Assembly: GCA_965233675.1 (NCBI GenBank)
Contig: OZ247498.1
Coordinates: forward strand, 1,674,001-1,738,000
Reading direction: 5' to 3'
Length of the DNA stretch: 64,000 nt
DNA from: SZUA-309 sp965233675
GTDB lineage: Bacteria; Pseudomonadota; Gammaproteobacteria; Pseudomonadales; Azotimanducaceae
Shown here piece after piece: positions 52,810 to 61,395 of this stretch. Under the pieces are notes generated by a model. That model saw only the letters and a program-made list of their open reading frames with translations. It did not search any database and was not told where the DNA came from. A program made the translations under genes and the position numbers. How positions within the stretch are numbered: position 1 is the first letter of the stretch; each line of letters starts with the position of its first letter.

Positions 52810-54180
52810 CTAGCGCGGGAACCCTGGTCCCGAGGGTGGCTTCATGCCCTGGATGCCCCGCATCATCTTCTGCATGCCCCCTTTCCGGGTGACCTTCTTC
52901 ATCATCTTCTGCATCTGCTTGTGCTGCTTCAGCAGTCGATTGACATCGGTGATCTGGGTGCCGCTGCCGGCGGCGATCCGCTTCTTCCGGGAGCCGTTGA
53001 TCACGTCCGGGAACCGACGTTCGTGCGGGGTCATGGAATCGATGATGACGGCCATCTGGGTGAAGGCGCTGTCATTGACCTGGGACTGCACGTTCTGGGG
53101 TAGCTGATTCATCCCCGGCATTTTGTCCAGCATGCTGGTGATGCCGCCCATGTTGGACATCTGCGCAAGCTGATCACGGAAGTCTTCCAGGTCGAACTTG
53201 TTACCGCGCTGGATTTTCTTGGCGAGTCGGGCGGCCTTTTTCTTGTCGACCTTGCGCTCGGCTTCCTCGATCAGGGTGAGCATGTCGCCCATACCGAGAA
53301 TACGGGAAGCAAGCCGGTCCGGGTGGAAAGGTTCGAGGGCGTCGGTCCCCTCCCCCATGCCGATGAACTTGATCGGCTTGCCGGTGATCGTCCGCACAGA
53401 CAGTGCGGCACCACCGCGGGCATCGCCATCCGCCTTGGCCAGCACCACGCCGGTCAGGCTGAGTGCATCGTTGAACGCCTTGGCCGTATTGGCGGCGTCC
53501 TGGCCTGTCATGGCATCCACCACGAACAGGGTCTCGATGGGGTTCAGGGCCGCCTGCAGGCCGCGGATCTCGGCCATCATCTCTTCATCGATGGCGAGCC
53601 GGCCGGCGGTGTCCACCAGCAGCACGTCGGCAAACTGAGTTTTCGCTTCTTCCACCGCACGCGCGGCAATATCCAGCGGCTTTTCTTCTGCGGTGGAGGC
53701 GATGAAGTGGGCGCCGACCTCACCGGCCAGCGTCTCCAGCTGAGCGATGGCGGCGGGACGATAAACGTCCGCGCTGACCACGGCCACTTTCTTCCGTTCG
53801 CGCTCCTTCAAGAGCCTCGCAAGTTTGCCCACCGTGGTTGTCTTACCCGCACCCTGCAGGCCGGCCATGAGCACGATGGCGGGTGGTTTGGTTGCAAGGT
53901 TCAGCCCATCGTTGGCATCGCCCATCACCCGCACCAGCTCGTCGTGAACGATCTTGATGAAGGCCTCGCCTGGATTCAGCGCGCTGGATACGTCCTGGCC
54001 GACGGCTCCCGCACGCACCCGGTCGGTGAATGTCTTCACCACGTCCAGGGCAACGTCTGCTTCGAGCAGCGCCATGCGCACATCGCGCAACGCATCGCTG
54101 ATGTTTTCTTCGGAAAGCTTCGACTTACCGGAAAGTCCCCGCAGGGTTTCGCTCAGGCGATCGGAAAGACTCTCAAACAC
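52810..54180 (-). CDS. ffh: Signal recognition particle protein Ffh
   Basis: SRP54-type GTPase that targets nascent membrane proteins with 4.5S RNA and FtsY. N domain ('FESLSDRLSETLRGLSG'), G domain with P-loop 'MAGLQGAGKTTTVGKLAR', 'LLVDTAGRLAIDEEMM' and 'KADGDARGGAALS', and a Met-rich M domain ('NRLLKQHKQMQKMMKKV') are all present. The GTG at 54180, after GAGG, gives 456 residues; the longer open frame upstream is not supported. The G4 box reads AKAD instead of the usual TKxD, keeping the key Lys and Asp. Confidence 0.97.
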   Translation of the reverse strand: MFESLSDRLSETLRGLSGKSKLSEENISDALRDVRMALLEADVALDVVKTFTDRVRAGAVGQDVSSALNPGEAFIKIVHDELVRVMGDANDGLNLATKPPAIVLMAGLQGAGKTTTVGKLARLLKERERKKVAVVSADVYRPAAIAQLETLAGEVGAHFIASTAEEKPLDIAARAVEEAKTQFADVLLVDTAGRLAIDEEMMAEIRGLQAALNPIETLFVVDAMTGQDAANTAKAFNDALSLTGVVLAKADGDARGGAALSVRTITGKPIKFIGMGEGTDALEPFHPDRLASRILGMGDMLTLIEEAERKVDKKKAARLAKKIQRGNKFDLEDFRDQLAQMSNMGGITSMLDKMPGMNQLPQNVQSQVNDSAFTQMAVIIDSMTPHERRFPDVINGSRKKRIAAGSGTQITDVNRLLKQHKQMQKMMKKVTRKGGMQKMMRGIQGMKPPSGPGFPR

Positions 54181-54216
54181 GGATATCCTCAAGGCTGGGT
54201 GATCTCGAAGCGCGGC

Positions 54217-54222
54217 ATTATA
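54217..54222 (-). promoter_or_regulatory. Consensus -10 box upstream of ffh
   Basis: A perfect TATAAT on the minus strand 37 bases before the ffh GTG, implying a transcript start near 54210. No good -35 is found at 16-18 bases; TTGCCG lies at a 20-base spacing (54243-54248). Moderately likely to be the ffh promoter. Confidence 0.5.
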
Positions 54223-54347
54223 ACGGGAACCGGAATCCTTTGCGGCAACCGGAGTGCGACAGCTGGACCGGACCCCGCCTGACACACCCCCTGAGCGCCT
54301 GGCACTGCGGCCTTGGGATGCGCAGGGTGTTGTGCCAAACTCGCGCG

Positions 54348-55196
54348 ATGGTATCCACGCTCGCCGCGGTCACTTCCACAATGGCCGCCGCTACTTATCT
54401 CACCGGCTCACTGCTGCAGGCTCGACGCTACCGGCAGAATGCGCAGAACCCGGCGCTCCGCTCAGATGTCAGCGCTCGAGGAGACAGCAGCCAGGCAGTC
54501 ATTCTGCTCTCCACCTGTGGTGCGCTTCTGCATGGCTTCAGCAATCAGCAGATCATCTGGAGCAGCGGCTATCTGAACCTGGGGCTCGCCACCTCGATCA
54601 GCCTGGTTTCCTGGATCATGCTGGTGTTCGTGCTCACTGCCAGTTTCCTGCTGCCCTTGCGCAACCTGCTGGTGCTGGTGCAGCCTCTGGCTGCCGCTGG
54701 CGCCCTGCTGGCACTGACCGCCCCCGCCGTCCCCATTCTGCCAACGGCCAGCCTTTCGGATCCGCTGATCTGGCACATCATGATCTCAATCGTCGCCTAC
54801 AGCATTCTGTTCATGGCCGCCTGCCAGTCCGTCCTGCTGGCGGTGCTCGAGCATCGATTGAAAGCCAAGCAGACGCTCAAATTCCTCAAGCTGCTGCCAC
54901 CGCTGCAGACCATGGAGAGCCTGCTGTTCGGTCTGCTGTGGACGGGCATCATCGCGCTGACACTGGCAATCGGGACCGGGTTCGTTTTTCTGGACGACAT
55001 GTTTGAACAGCGTGTCGTGCACCACACAGTGCTGTCACTGGCCAGTTGGGTACTTTATGCCGCACTCCTCGCCGGCCACCGGCTGCTTGGCTGGCGCGGT
55101 ACAACGGCCGTGCGCTGGACCCTGATCGCCTTCAGCCTGCTGCTGCTCGGCTACCTGGGCAGCAAGTTCGTCATCGAGGTGCTGCTGCAAGGCTGA
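54348..55196 (+). CDS. ypjD: YpjD/CcsA-like inner-membrane cytochrome c assembly family protein
   Basis: 282-residue protein with about eight hydrophobic helices; 'DPLIWHIMISIVAYSILFM' and 'AVLEHRLKAKQTLKFLKLLP' match the CcsA-related YpjD proteins encoded next to ffh in Pseudomonas and enterics. The family is related to heme handlers of cytochrome c maturation, but the YpjD role is not established. The ATG at 54348 is chosen because it starts the first membrane helix; no good ribosome site is seen. Divergent from ffh; overlaps the next gene at TGATG. Confidence 0.85.
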   Translation: MVSTLAAVTSTMAAATYLTGSLLQARRYRQNAQNPALRSDVSARGDSSQAVILLSTCGALLHGFSNQQIIWSSGYLNLGLATSISLVSWIMLVFVLTASFLLPLRNLLVLVQPLAAAGALLALTAPAVPILPTASLSDPLIWHIMISIVAYSILFMAACQSVLLAVLEHRLKAKQTLKFLKLLPPLQTMESLLFGLLWTGIIALTLAIGTGFVFLDDMFEQRVVHHTVLSLASWVLYAALLAGHRLLGWRGTTAVRWTLIAFSLLLLGYLGSKFVIEVLLQG

Positions 55197-56458
55197 TGTC
55201 CGACCTGCCCGACTACCTGCTGCTCGCACTCATCGTGCTGCTGACCATCCTATCGGCGTTCTTTTCCAGTTCGGAAACCGCCATGATCGGCCTGAATCGC
55301 TATCGTCTGCGCCATCTGGTCAAGGAGAAACACAGCGGCGCCCGGATCGCCAACCGGCTGTTGCGGCGGCCCGACCGGTTGCTGGGCGTTATTCTGCTGG
55401 GAAACAACCTGGTCAACTTCATGGCCGCCAGCCTGGGTACCGTGATCGGGATCAGACTCTTTGGTGATGCGGGTGTGGTCGTTGCCCCTGTACTGCTCAC
55501 CATCTACTTCCTGATCTTCGCTGAAGTCGCGCCGAAAACCGTGGCGGCTCATCGTCCGGAACCCATCGCTTTCACAGCCGGGTACGTACTCGAACCGCTA
55601 CTGCGCATCTTCTATCCGATCGTCTGGTTCATCAACACCATCGCCAACGCCCTGGTGAAACCCTTCCTGCCACGCCATGGCGAGGACGAAGACAGCCTGT
55701 CGCCGGAAGAGCTGCGAACCGTGGTCAACGAAGGTCTGAGCATGCACGACCAGGGTCAGAACATGCTGCTCGGCGTGCTGGATCTGGAGAAAGTGACCGT
55801 CAATGACATCATGGTACCGCGCAGCGAGATCGTGGCAGTGGACATCGACGACGACATCGGCGACACCATCAATCTGCTTGGCGCCAGTCAGCATACGCGG
55901 CTACCGGTCTACAAAGAGAACATCAACAACATCATCGGCGTCCTGCATCTGCGCCGACTGGGCAAACACCTGCCGAAAACGAGCACCGCGGAGCCATTGA
56001 CCCGCTCGGACCTCATGCAGCTCACCGACGAGCCGTACTACGTACCGGAAGGTACCCCACTGCACACCCAGCTCATCAACTTCAAAAAGGAGCGCAAACG
56101 GATCGCGCTGGTAGTCGATGAGTATGGAGACATCGACGGCATCGTCACCCTGGAAGACATCCTGGAAGAAATCGTCGGTGAGTTCACCACGGATTTTGCA
56201 GCCAGCCTGCCGGAGATCAGCCCCACCGATGACGGAGCCTTCCTGATTGACGGCATGGCCGTGCTCAGAGACATCAACCGGGCGCTGGACTGGGATCTGC
56301 CCACCACCGGGCCGAAGACGCTGAATGGTCTGGTGCTCGAGTATCTTGAGGCCATCCCGGAGAACAACCTGTGCATCCGGCTGGACGACTATCTGATCGA
56401 AACCCGCCAGATCAAAGACAACGTAATCAAGACTCTGAAGATCGCGCGCGCTTCTTAG
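55196..56458 (+). CDS. CNNM/CBS-domain membrane protein (CorC/HlyC family, YfjD-like)
   Basis: 420-residue protein with an N-terminal DUF21/CNNM membrane domain (about 1-190, including 'AFFSSSETAMIGLNRYRLR'), a CBS pair ('VTVNDIMVPRSEIVAVDID', 'GVLHLRRLGKH', 'IALVVDEYGDIDGIVTLED') and a C-terminal CorC_HlyC domain. Relatives (YfjD, MpfA, CorB) are linked to Mg2+/Co2+ efflux or metal tolerance; substrate is not known here. The start at 55196 overlaps the ypjD stop, so the longer open frame is rejected. 'Hemolysin' names in databases are historical. Confidence 0.88.
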   Translation: MSDLPDYLLLALIVLLTILSAFFSSSETAMIGLNRYRLRHLVKEKHSGARIANRLLRRPDRLLGVILLGNNLVNFMAASLGTVIGIRLFGDAGVVVAPVLLTIYFLIFAEVAPKTVAAHRPEPIAFTAGYVLEPLLRIFYPIVWFINTIANALVKPFLPRHGEDEDSLSPEELRTVVNEGLSMHDQGQNMLLGVLDLEKVTVNDIMVPRSEIVAVDIDDDIGDTINLLGASQHTRLPVYKENINNIIGVLHLRRLGKHLPKTSTAEPLTRSDLMQLTDEPYYVPEGTPLHTQLINFKKERKRIALVVDEYGDIDGIVTLEDILEEIVGEFTTDFAASLPEISPTDDGAFLIDGMAVLRDINRALDWDLPTTGPKTLNGLVLEYLEAIPENNLCIRLDDYLIETRQIKDNVIKTLKIARAS

Positions 56459-56465
56459 CGCGCGC
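56444..56465 (+). terminator. GC-rich hairpin spanning the stop codon of the CNNM gene
   Basis: An 8-bp GCGCGCGC/GCGCGCGC inverted repeat with loop TTCTTA overlaps the TAG stop. It lies between convergent genes and could end transcription or stabilise the 3' end. There is no T-tract, so support is limited. Confidence 0.35.
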
Positions 56466-56490
56466 CTCTCAGTCCGACGTCAGACTCTGA

Positions 56491-58173
56491 TCAGGCTTTC
56501 CAGCGCCGGTTCATGGCGGAGATGACGGCCATCAGCGACGCAGTGATGGTGTTCCGCGACAGCCCGGCGCCATGACAACGCTGACCGTCATCATCAATGG
56601 CCAGCAGACAGATCGCCTGCGCATCCTTACCCGTATCCAGCGCGTGCTCGCGATAGTCGACGATGTTGAGCGGTTCATTCAGGGTCTCAACAAGCCCGTT
56701 CACGAAGGCCTCGATGGGACCACTGCCCTCTCCGTCGATGGTCACCAGTTGCTCGGAGACCACCACTCGAGCCACACAGCGCTGGTCGCTCTCCCTGCCG
56801 GACAACAGATCGTAATCCTGCAGCCGGTAAGGGCCTGATTCGACGACGTACTCCTTCAGGAAGGATTCGAGGATCTCATCGGATTTCACTTCGCGATCCA
56901 GCTGTTCCGTCAGTTGCTGAACCAGGCCGGAAAACTCCACCAGCATATCGCGAGGTACGGAGATTCCGTGGTGCTCCTCCAGAATAAAGCCAACGCCTCC
57001 CTTTCCGGACTGGCTGTTCACCCGTACGGCTTCTTTGTACGACGAACCCACATCTTCCGGATCGATGGGCAGATACGGCACTTCCCAGTGATCGCGATCC
57101 ACCTTGGACATGCCTTTCTTGATCGCGTCCTGATGCGAGCCGGAAAACGCGGTGAAAACCAGGTCGCCTGCGTAGGGATGCCGCTCCGGCACTGCGAGCT
57201 TGTTGATCGCCTCCACCGTTTCCCGAATCTTCGGCATCTCGGTGAAGTCGAGCTGCGGATCCACCCCCTGGCTGAATAGGTTCATCGCCATGGTGACCAC
57301 ATCACAGTTACCCGTGCGCTCACCGTTCCCGAACAGAGTCCCCTCCACTCGCTGGGCACCCGCCATCAGCCCGAGTTCCGTCGCTGCCACGCCGGTGCCC
57401 CGGTCGTTGTGCGTGTGCAGACTGACAACGATCCGGTCCCGGCCCGGAAAATGCCGGCAGAACCACTCCACCTGATCTGCATAGATGTTCGGTGTCGCCA
57501 TCTCCACCGTAGACGGCAGATTGATGATGATGGGCGCTTCTTCCGTTGCCCCCCAGGTGTCTGCAACCGCGGCGGAAATTTCCACTGCAAAATCGAGTTC
57601 CGTGCCGGTGAAGCTTTCCGGCGAATACTCAAAGGTGATGTTCGAATCCAGGCGTTTCAGCCCCTCCCTCACCATTCTGGTGCCATTGACGGCCAGGTCG
57701 ATGATGCCCTGCTGATCCATCCCGAAGACCACGCGCCGCTGCAGTTCAGACGTGGAGTTATAAAGATGAAAGATCACCGAAGGCGCGCCCTGCAGGGCTT
57801 CCACACTGCGTTCGATGAGTTCTTCCCGGGCCTGACAGAGTATCTGGATGGATACCCCGTCCGGGATCCTGTCTTCGTCGATGATCCGGCGGATGAAGTC
57901 GAAATCCGGTTGGGAGGCCGCCGGGAAACCCACCTCGATTTCGGCAAAGCCGATCTCCAGCAGCAGATCCCACATGGCGAGTTTCTCGTCCACGTTCATG
58001 GGGTCGATCAGGGCCTGGTTGCCATCTCTGAGATCGACGCTGCACCACCGTGGCGGTTCGCTGATGACCCGGGAGGGCCACTGCCGGTCGGTCAGGGCGA
58101 TCGGTTCGAAGGCCCGATACTTCTGGAACGGCATCCGGTTGGCCGCTCGTCCTGCTTGTACTTGCTCGCTCAT
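56491..58173 (-). CDS. leuA: 2-isopropylmalate synthase
   Basis: First committed step of leucine synthesis, condensing acetyl-CoA with 2-oxoisovalerate; leucine-inhibited through the C-terminal domain. TIM-barrel motifs 'SVDLRDGNQALIDPM' and 'SLHTHNDRGTGVAATELG', then 'TLFGNGERTGNCDVV'. 560 residues matches the longer LeuA type of Pseudomonas and actinobacteria, rather than the 520-residue enteric form. A leader with a five-leucine peptide precedes it, indicating control by leucyl-tRNA. Confidence 0.97.
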   Translation of the reverse strand: MSEQVQAGRAANRMPFQKYRAFEPIALTDRQWPSRVISEPPRWCSVDLRDGNQALIDPMNVDEKLAMWDLLLEIGFAEIEVGFPAASQPDFDFIRRIIDEDRIPDGVSIQILCQAREELIERSVEALQGAPSVIFHLYNSTSELQRRVVFGMDQQGIIDLAVNGTRMVREGLKRLDSNITFEYSPESFTGTELDFAVEISAAVADTWGATEEAPIIINLPSTVEMATPNIYADQVEWFCRHFPGRDRIVVSLHTHNDRGTGVAATELGLMAGAQRVEGTLFGNGERTGNCDVVTMAMNLFSQGVDPQLDFTEMPKIRETVEAINKLAVPERHPYAGDLVFTAFSGSHQDAIKKGMSKVDRDHWEVPYLPIDPEDVGSSYKEAVRVNSQSGKGGVGFILEEHHGISVPRDMLVEFSGLVQQLTEQLDREVKSDEILESFLKEYVVESGPYRLQDYDLLSGRESDQRCVARVVVSEQLVTIDGEGSGPIEAFVNGLVETLNEPLNIVDYREHALDTGKDAQAICLLAIDDDGQRCHGAGLSRNTITASLMAVISAMNRRWKA

Positions 58174-58311
58174 GTCGTTACTCCGCGATACGCAATGCGG
58201 TTCGACAGCGCCGAGAAATGCTCAGTCACTGTCTCTGCGAGAGCCTGGTGGCTCTTCAGAAATTTGGGGTTTCGGGTGGGTCGTAAGACCCTGTTCAATA
58301 ATATACGCCGG

Positions 58312-58395
58312 CTAGACCGGCAGCAGTAGCAGCAGTCGGGTGGCACGGGCCGGCAGGGCCGTGCGGAGGTCGCGGGATGTGGGCTGAATGTTCAC
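58312..58395 (-). CDS. leuL: leuA leader peptide (leucine attenuator)
   Basis: A 27-residue reading frame, GTG start to TAG, with five consecutive leucine codons (CTG CTG CTA CTG CTG) followed by Pro-Val-stop. It lies 138 bases before leuA and directly behind a strong promoter. The predicted transcript start (about 58396) is one base before the GTG, so the message would be leaderless. Downstream are a CCGG stem around the stop codon, a GGGTC/GACCC hairpin (58278-58291) and AGAGCC/GGCTCT (58240-58255). These could form alternative structures, although none has a U-run. Leucine-run leader peptides before leuA are established in gammaproteobacteria. Confidence 0.8.
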   Translation of the reverse strand: MNIQPTSRDLRTALPARATRLLLLLPV

Positions 58396-58402
58396 ACCGC
58401 GC

Positions 58403-58431
58403 ACTATAGACGCCCGCCGGGAGCTTGCCAA
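58403..58431 (-). promoter_or_regulatory. Sigma-70 promoter of leuL-leuA
   Basis: On the minus strand: -35 TTGGCA (58426-58431), exact 17-base spacer, -10 TATAGT (58403-58408). It lies in the gap immediately after the purT stop, so leuA is expressed separately from purT. Confidence 0.85.
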
Positions 58432-58449
58432 GCTGCGCCCTGCCCGTCA

Positions 58450-59637
58450 TCACCCGAAATGCGGTTCAATGGCGGCGGCCGATCGCCTGGCCCGTTCCAC
58501 GGCCGCCTCGATGCTATCCGCCAGTGCCAGCGCCACCCCGAGCCGCCGCTCTCCGCGCACCTCCGGTTTGCCGAACAGGCGTATCTGGGTATTTTCTTCC
58601 GCGAGCGCCTTCTCGAGGCCGGCAAAGCGCACGTCGGCCGAATCGCCTTCCACCAGCAGCACGGCGGACGCAGCGGGGCCCCGTTGGGCGATGTTCGGTA
58701 CCGGCAGGCCGAGAACGGCCCGGGCGTGCAGTGCGAACTCGGAAAGATCCTGACTGATCAGCGTGACCATACCGGTGTCATGCGGTCTGGGACTGACTTC
58801 GGAAAAATAGACCTCGTCCCCTTTGATGAAGTACTCCACGCCGAAGATGCCGAATCCGCCGAGCGCGCCTGTCACTTCGGCAGCGACCTCGCGGGCTTTC
58901 TCCAGCGCCACCGGACTCATCGGCTGTGGTTGCCAGGACTCACGGTAGTCACCCCGCTCCTGACGGTGACCGATCGGGTCACAGAACGACACCCCGTCTC
59001 TGTGCTGGACTGTCAGCAGCGTGATTTCATAGTCGAAATCCACAAAACCTTCGACAATCACCCTGCCTGCGCCTCCCCGGCCGCCGGTCTGGGCATACGC
59101 CCAGGCTGCCTCCGCATCCGCTTGTCCACGAACGGTGGACTGGCCCTTGCCGGACGAGCTCATGACAGGTTTCACCACGCAAGGTGTACCGATCTCGGCA
59201 ACGGCCTGCGCGAACTCGGCTTCGGTTCCGGCAAAACGATACGGTGAGGTGAGCACGCCAAGCTCTTCCGCCGCCAGTCGGCGGATGCCTTCCCGGTTCA
59301 TGGTCAGCTGAGCGGCGCGGGCGGTGGGAATGACCGTCTGGCCGGCGGCCTCCAGCTCGACGAGTTTGTCGGTGGCAATGGCCTCGATTTCCGGCACCAC
59401 CAGGTCCGGTGCTTCCGCGGCGATCACCGCGGCCAGCGCATCCGGATCCAGCATGTCGATCACGTGGCTGCGATGTGCCACCTGCATGGCCGGCGCATTT
59501 TCATAACGATCCACGGCGATCACTTCCACCCCGAGCCTCTGCAGCTCGATCACCACTTCCTTGCCCAGTTCTCCGGCGCCCAGCATCATCACCCGGGTGG
59601 CGCCCGGTGTCCCTGCCGTTCCCAAGGAAACACTCAT
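58450..59637 (-). CDS. purT: Formate-dependent phosphoribosylglycinamide formyltransferase
   Basis: ATP-grasp enzyme making formyl-GAR from GAR, formate and ATP in purine synthesis, an alternative to folate-dependent PurN. 'MMLGAGELGKEVVIELQRLG' at the N-terminus, 'VKPVMSSSGKGQSTVRGQ' (ATP-grasp loop) and 'FGVEYFIKGDEVYFSEVSP' with 'RPHDTGMVTLISQDLSEF' are diagnostic. 395 residues. The ATG overlaps the stop of the carbonic anhydrase-like gene (ATGA). Confidence 0.97.
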   Translation of the reverse strand: MSVSLGTAGTPGATRVMMLGAGELGKEVVIELQRLGVEVIAVDRYENAPAMQVAHRSHVIDMLDPDALAAVIAAEAPDLVVPEIEAIATDKLVELEAAGQTVIPTARAAQLTMNREGIRRLAAEELGVLTSPYRFAGTEAEFAQAVAEIGTPCVVKPVMSSSGKGQSTVRGQADAEAAWAYAQTGGRGGAGRVIVEGFVDFDYEITLLTVQHRDGVSFCDPIGHRQERGDYRESWQPQPMSPVALEKAREVAAEVTGALGGFGIFGVEYFIKGDEVYFSEVSPRPHDTGMVTLISQDLSEFALHARAVLGLPVPNIAQRGPAASAVLLVEGDSADVRFAGLEKALAEENTQIRLFGKPEVRGERRLGVALALADSIEAAVERARRSAAAIEPHFG

Positions 59638-60176
59638 CAGACCGGATCCGCCTTATCCTGAACCGCAAGACCTTTCATGAAGCGCTGGGCATTCTCCCAG
59701 TAGTGAGTTGCACTCATCTTGAGGCCAGCCACCTGTTCATCACTCAACGTCTTCACGACCTTCCCCGGCGCCCCCATGACCATGGAGTTATCGGGAATTT
59801 CCTTACCCTCGGTGATCAGCGCATTGGCACCGATCAGGCAGTTTCTGCCGATCTTCGCATTGTTCAGCACCACAGAATTGATTCCGATCAGCGAGTTGTC
59901 GCCGATCTGGCAGCCGTGCAGCATCACCTTGTGCCCCACGGTGACGTGGGAACCGATGAGCAGCGGTGCGCCAGGGTCGGTATGCAGCACGGAACCGTCC
60001 TGAATATTGGAATATTCCCCCACGGTGATTAGGTCGTTGTCTCCCCGGAGCACGGCATTGAACCAGATACTGGCGCCCTGCTTGAGCAGCACGGAGCCCA
60101 TGACCATGGCATTGTCGGCCACCCAGTATTGTTCGCTCTCCGCACGTACCCGTCGATCATCCAGTTGCAGCAGCAC
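59637..60176 (-). CDS. Gamma-class carbonic anhydrase family protein (YrdA/PaaY-like)
   Basis: Left-handed beta-helix of hexapeptide repeats ('YWVADNAMVMGSVLLKQGA', 'IGDNSLIGINSVVLNNAKIG') with three candidate metal-binding histidines, one in 'GSVLHTDPG' and two in 'VGHKVMLHGC'. The GTG at 60176, seven bases after AAGGAG, gives 179 residues, the family size; the upstream frame has no such support. Related proteins are zinc-binding, but carbonic anhydrase activity has often not been found. Coupled to purT by overlap, which might suggest supply of one-carbon chemistry, but that is speculative. Confidence 0.88.
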   Translation of the reverse strand: MLLQLDDRRVRAESEQYWVADNAMVMGSVLLKQGASIWFNAVLRGDNDLITVGEYSNIQDGSVLHTDPGAPLLIGSHVTVGHKVMLHGCQIGDNSLIGINSVVLNNAKIGRNCLIGANALITEGKEIPDNSMVMGAPGKVVKTLSDEQVAGLKMSATHYWENAQRFMKGLAVQDKADPV

Positions 60177-60264
60177 GCCTTTCTCCTTTCCTTTACCTGT
60201 CCAATTGCCTGAAAACGTTCCCGCGAGATCGCCCCGCGGACACAGCGCCGTCAATCAGACAGCT

Positions 60265-60281
60265 ACATGTTCATTACATGT
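60265..60281. repeat. Repeated ACATGT palindrome in a divergent intergenic region
   Basis: Two copies of the palindrome ACATGT (60265-60270, 60276-60281) are separated by TCATT, and TGTCG/CGACA (60279-60283, 60290-60294) overlaps the second. The position between the divergent gamma carbonic anhydrase-like and DUF3135 genes would suit an operator. No regulator is known to match. Confidence 0.35.
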
Positions 60282-60395
60282 CGCGTTAACGACAGCCCCG
60301 GCAGTTTAGGCATAGTAGCCAAAGGGGCCCCCACAACAACACCAAGAAAACGACTACTACACAACAAAATCAGCGAGCAACAAGCTAGGGTTTAT

Positions 60396-60725
60396 ATGAC
60401 TACCCGACTACCAGCGTTTGAAGTGCTGGTGGATATGGCTCGCAACGATCCGGAAGGACTCGAGACGTTGCGTCGTTCCCTTACGAACGCCGTCATCGCC
60501 ACAGCCAGCAGCGAGGATTCCCGTCGCCGCCTGAAAGGTCTGCAGTTCCGTGTGGATCTGGAGCGACGCCGTGCGCCGACACCACTGGCAGCCACGATTC
60601 GGATTTCCGAAATGATGTGCCGGTCGCTGGCCGATCTGCATGCTTCTTTCGTGACCCCCGCGGAGCAGGATGCCGTGCCTGGCGCTTCGATGCTGGACAA
60701 CGTGGTGCCGTTTCCGCGCCGCTGA
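60396..60725 (+). CDS. DUF3135-family protein
   Basis: Small (109 residues) hydrophilic, helical protein. 'LPAFEVLVDMARNDPEGLE' and 'LKGLQFRVDLERRRAPTPL' followed by 'AATIRISEMMCRSL' match the uncharacterised DUF3135 family of gammaproteobacteria. No signal peptide or membrane segment. The ATG at 60396 has AGGG nearby; a longer frame to 60267 begins with non-conserved residues. Function unknown. It precedes the Nudix gene by 97 bases on the same strand. Confidence 0.8.
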   Translation: MTTRLPAFEVLVDMARNDPEGLETLRRSLTNAVIATASSEDSRRRLKGLQFRVDLERRRAPTPLAATIRISEMMCRSLADLHASFVTPAEQDAVPGASMLDNVVPFPRR

Positions 60726-60822
60726 GACCTGATCCCCGCACCGCCGTTCGCCAGAACGAGTCACGGTACCGGTTAACGGCCCGTCCAGGCGAGGTAAACT
60801 CACCCTTTCTCTTTTCAACGGG

Positions 60823-61383
60823 ATGGCTATGAAGTTCTGCAGCGACTGTGGTGGCGAAATCAGCAGCAAGGTGCCTGCGGGTGACAACCGGGAGCGCTTC
60901 GTCTGCCTTGCCTGCGATGCCGTCCACTACATCAACCCGCGAATCGTCACAGGATGCCTGCCCGTCTGGGAAGACCAGGTGCTGCTGTGCAAGCGGGCGA
61001 ACAAACCAAGGGACGGGTACTGGACACTGCCGGCTGGATTTCTCGAAAACAACGAAACCATCACGGCCGGTGCGACCCGGGAAACACTGGAAGAAACCAA
61101 TGCCGTGGTATCGAACCTGGACCTCTACACGATCTTCAGCCTGCCCCACATCTCGCAGATCTACCTCTTCTACCGGGCAGAAATGACGGCGCCGGAATTC
61201 TCCCCCGGTTTCGAGTCTCTCGAGGTTGCGCTCTACGCCGAGCAGGACATTCCCTGGGACAAGCTGGCATTTCCCGTGATTCGGCACACGCTCGAACACT
61301 ACTTTGCGGATCGTCCGAGCGGCGTGTTTCCGGTGCGCAGTCAGGACATCCTGGTCCAGCGGGATCCCGCCACGTTCCGTTAG
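60823..61383 (+). CDS. Nudix hydrolase with N-terminal zinc ribbon
   Basis: Hydrolyses a nucleoside diphosphate-linked substrate, perhaps ADP-ribose or NADH. An N-terminal zinc ribbon (CSDC and CLAC pairs) precedes the Nudix box 'GFLENNETITAGATRE' then 'TLEETNAVV'. The usual final Gly of the box is Asn here; related zinc-ribbon Nudix proteins commonly vary at that site. 186 residues from ATG 60823; a second ATG at 60829 is equally plausible. Convergent with the LLM oxidoreductase gene. Confidence 0.88.
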   Translation: MAMKFCSDCGGEISSKVPAGDNRERFVCLACDAVHYINPRIVTGCLPVWEDQVLLCKRANKPRDGYWTLPAGFLENNETITAGATRETLEETNAVVSNLDLYTIFSLPHISQIYLFYRAEMTAPEFSPGFESLEVALYAEQDIPWDKLAFPVIRHTLEHYFADRPSGVFPVRSQDILVQRDPATFR

Positions 61384-61395
61384 GCATCCAGCCGG

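Noticed and set aside
54181..54285. 35-residue N-terminal extension of Ffh
   Set aside because: The GTG at 54180 matches the family start and has a GAGG site; the extension would cross the -10 box.
58240..58255. Intrinsic terminator in the leuA leader (AGAGCC/GGCTCT hairpin)
   Set aside because: The stem is short and is followed by CGCAGAGAC, not a U-run, so it is listed only as a possible part of an alternative fold.
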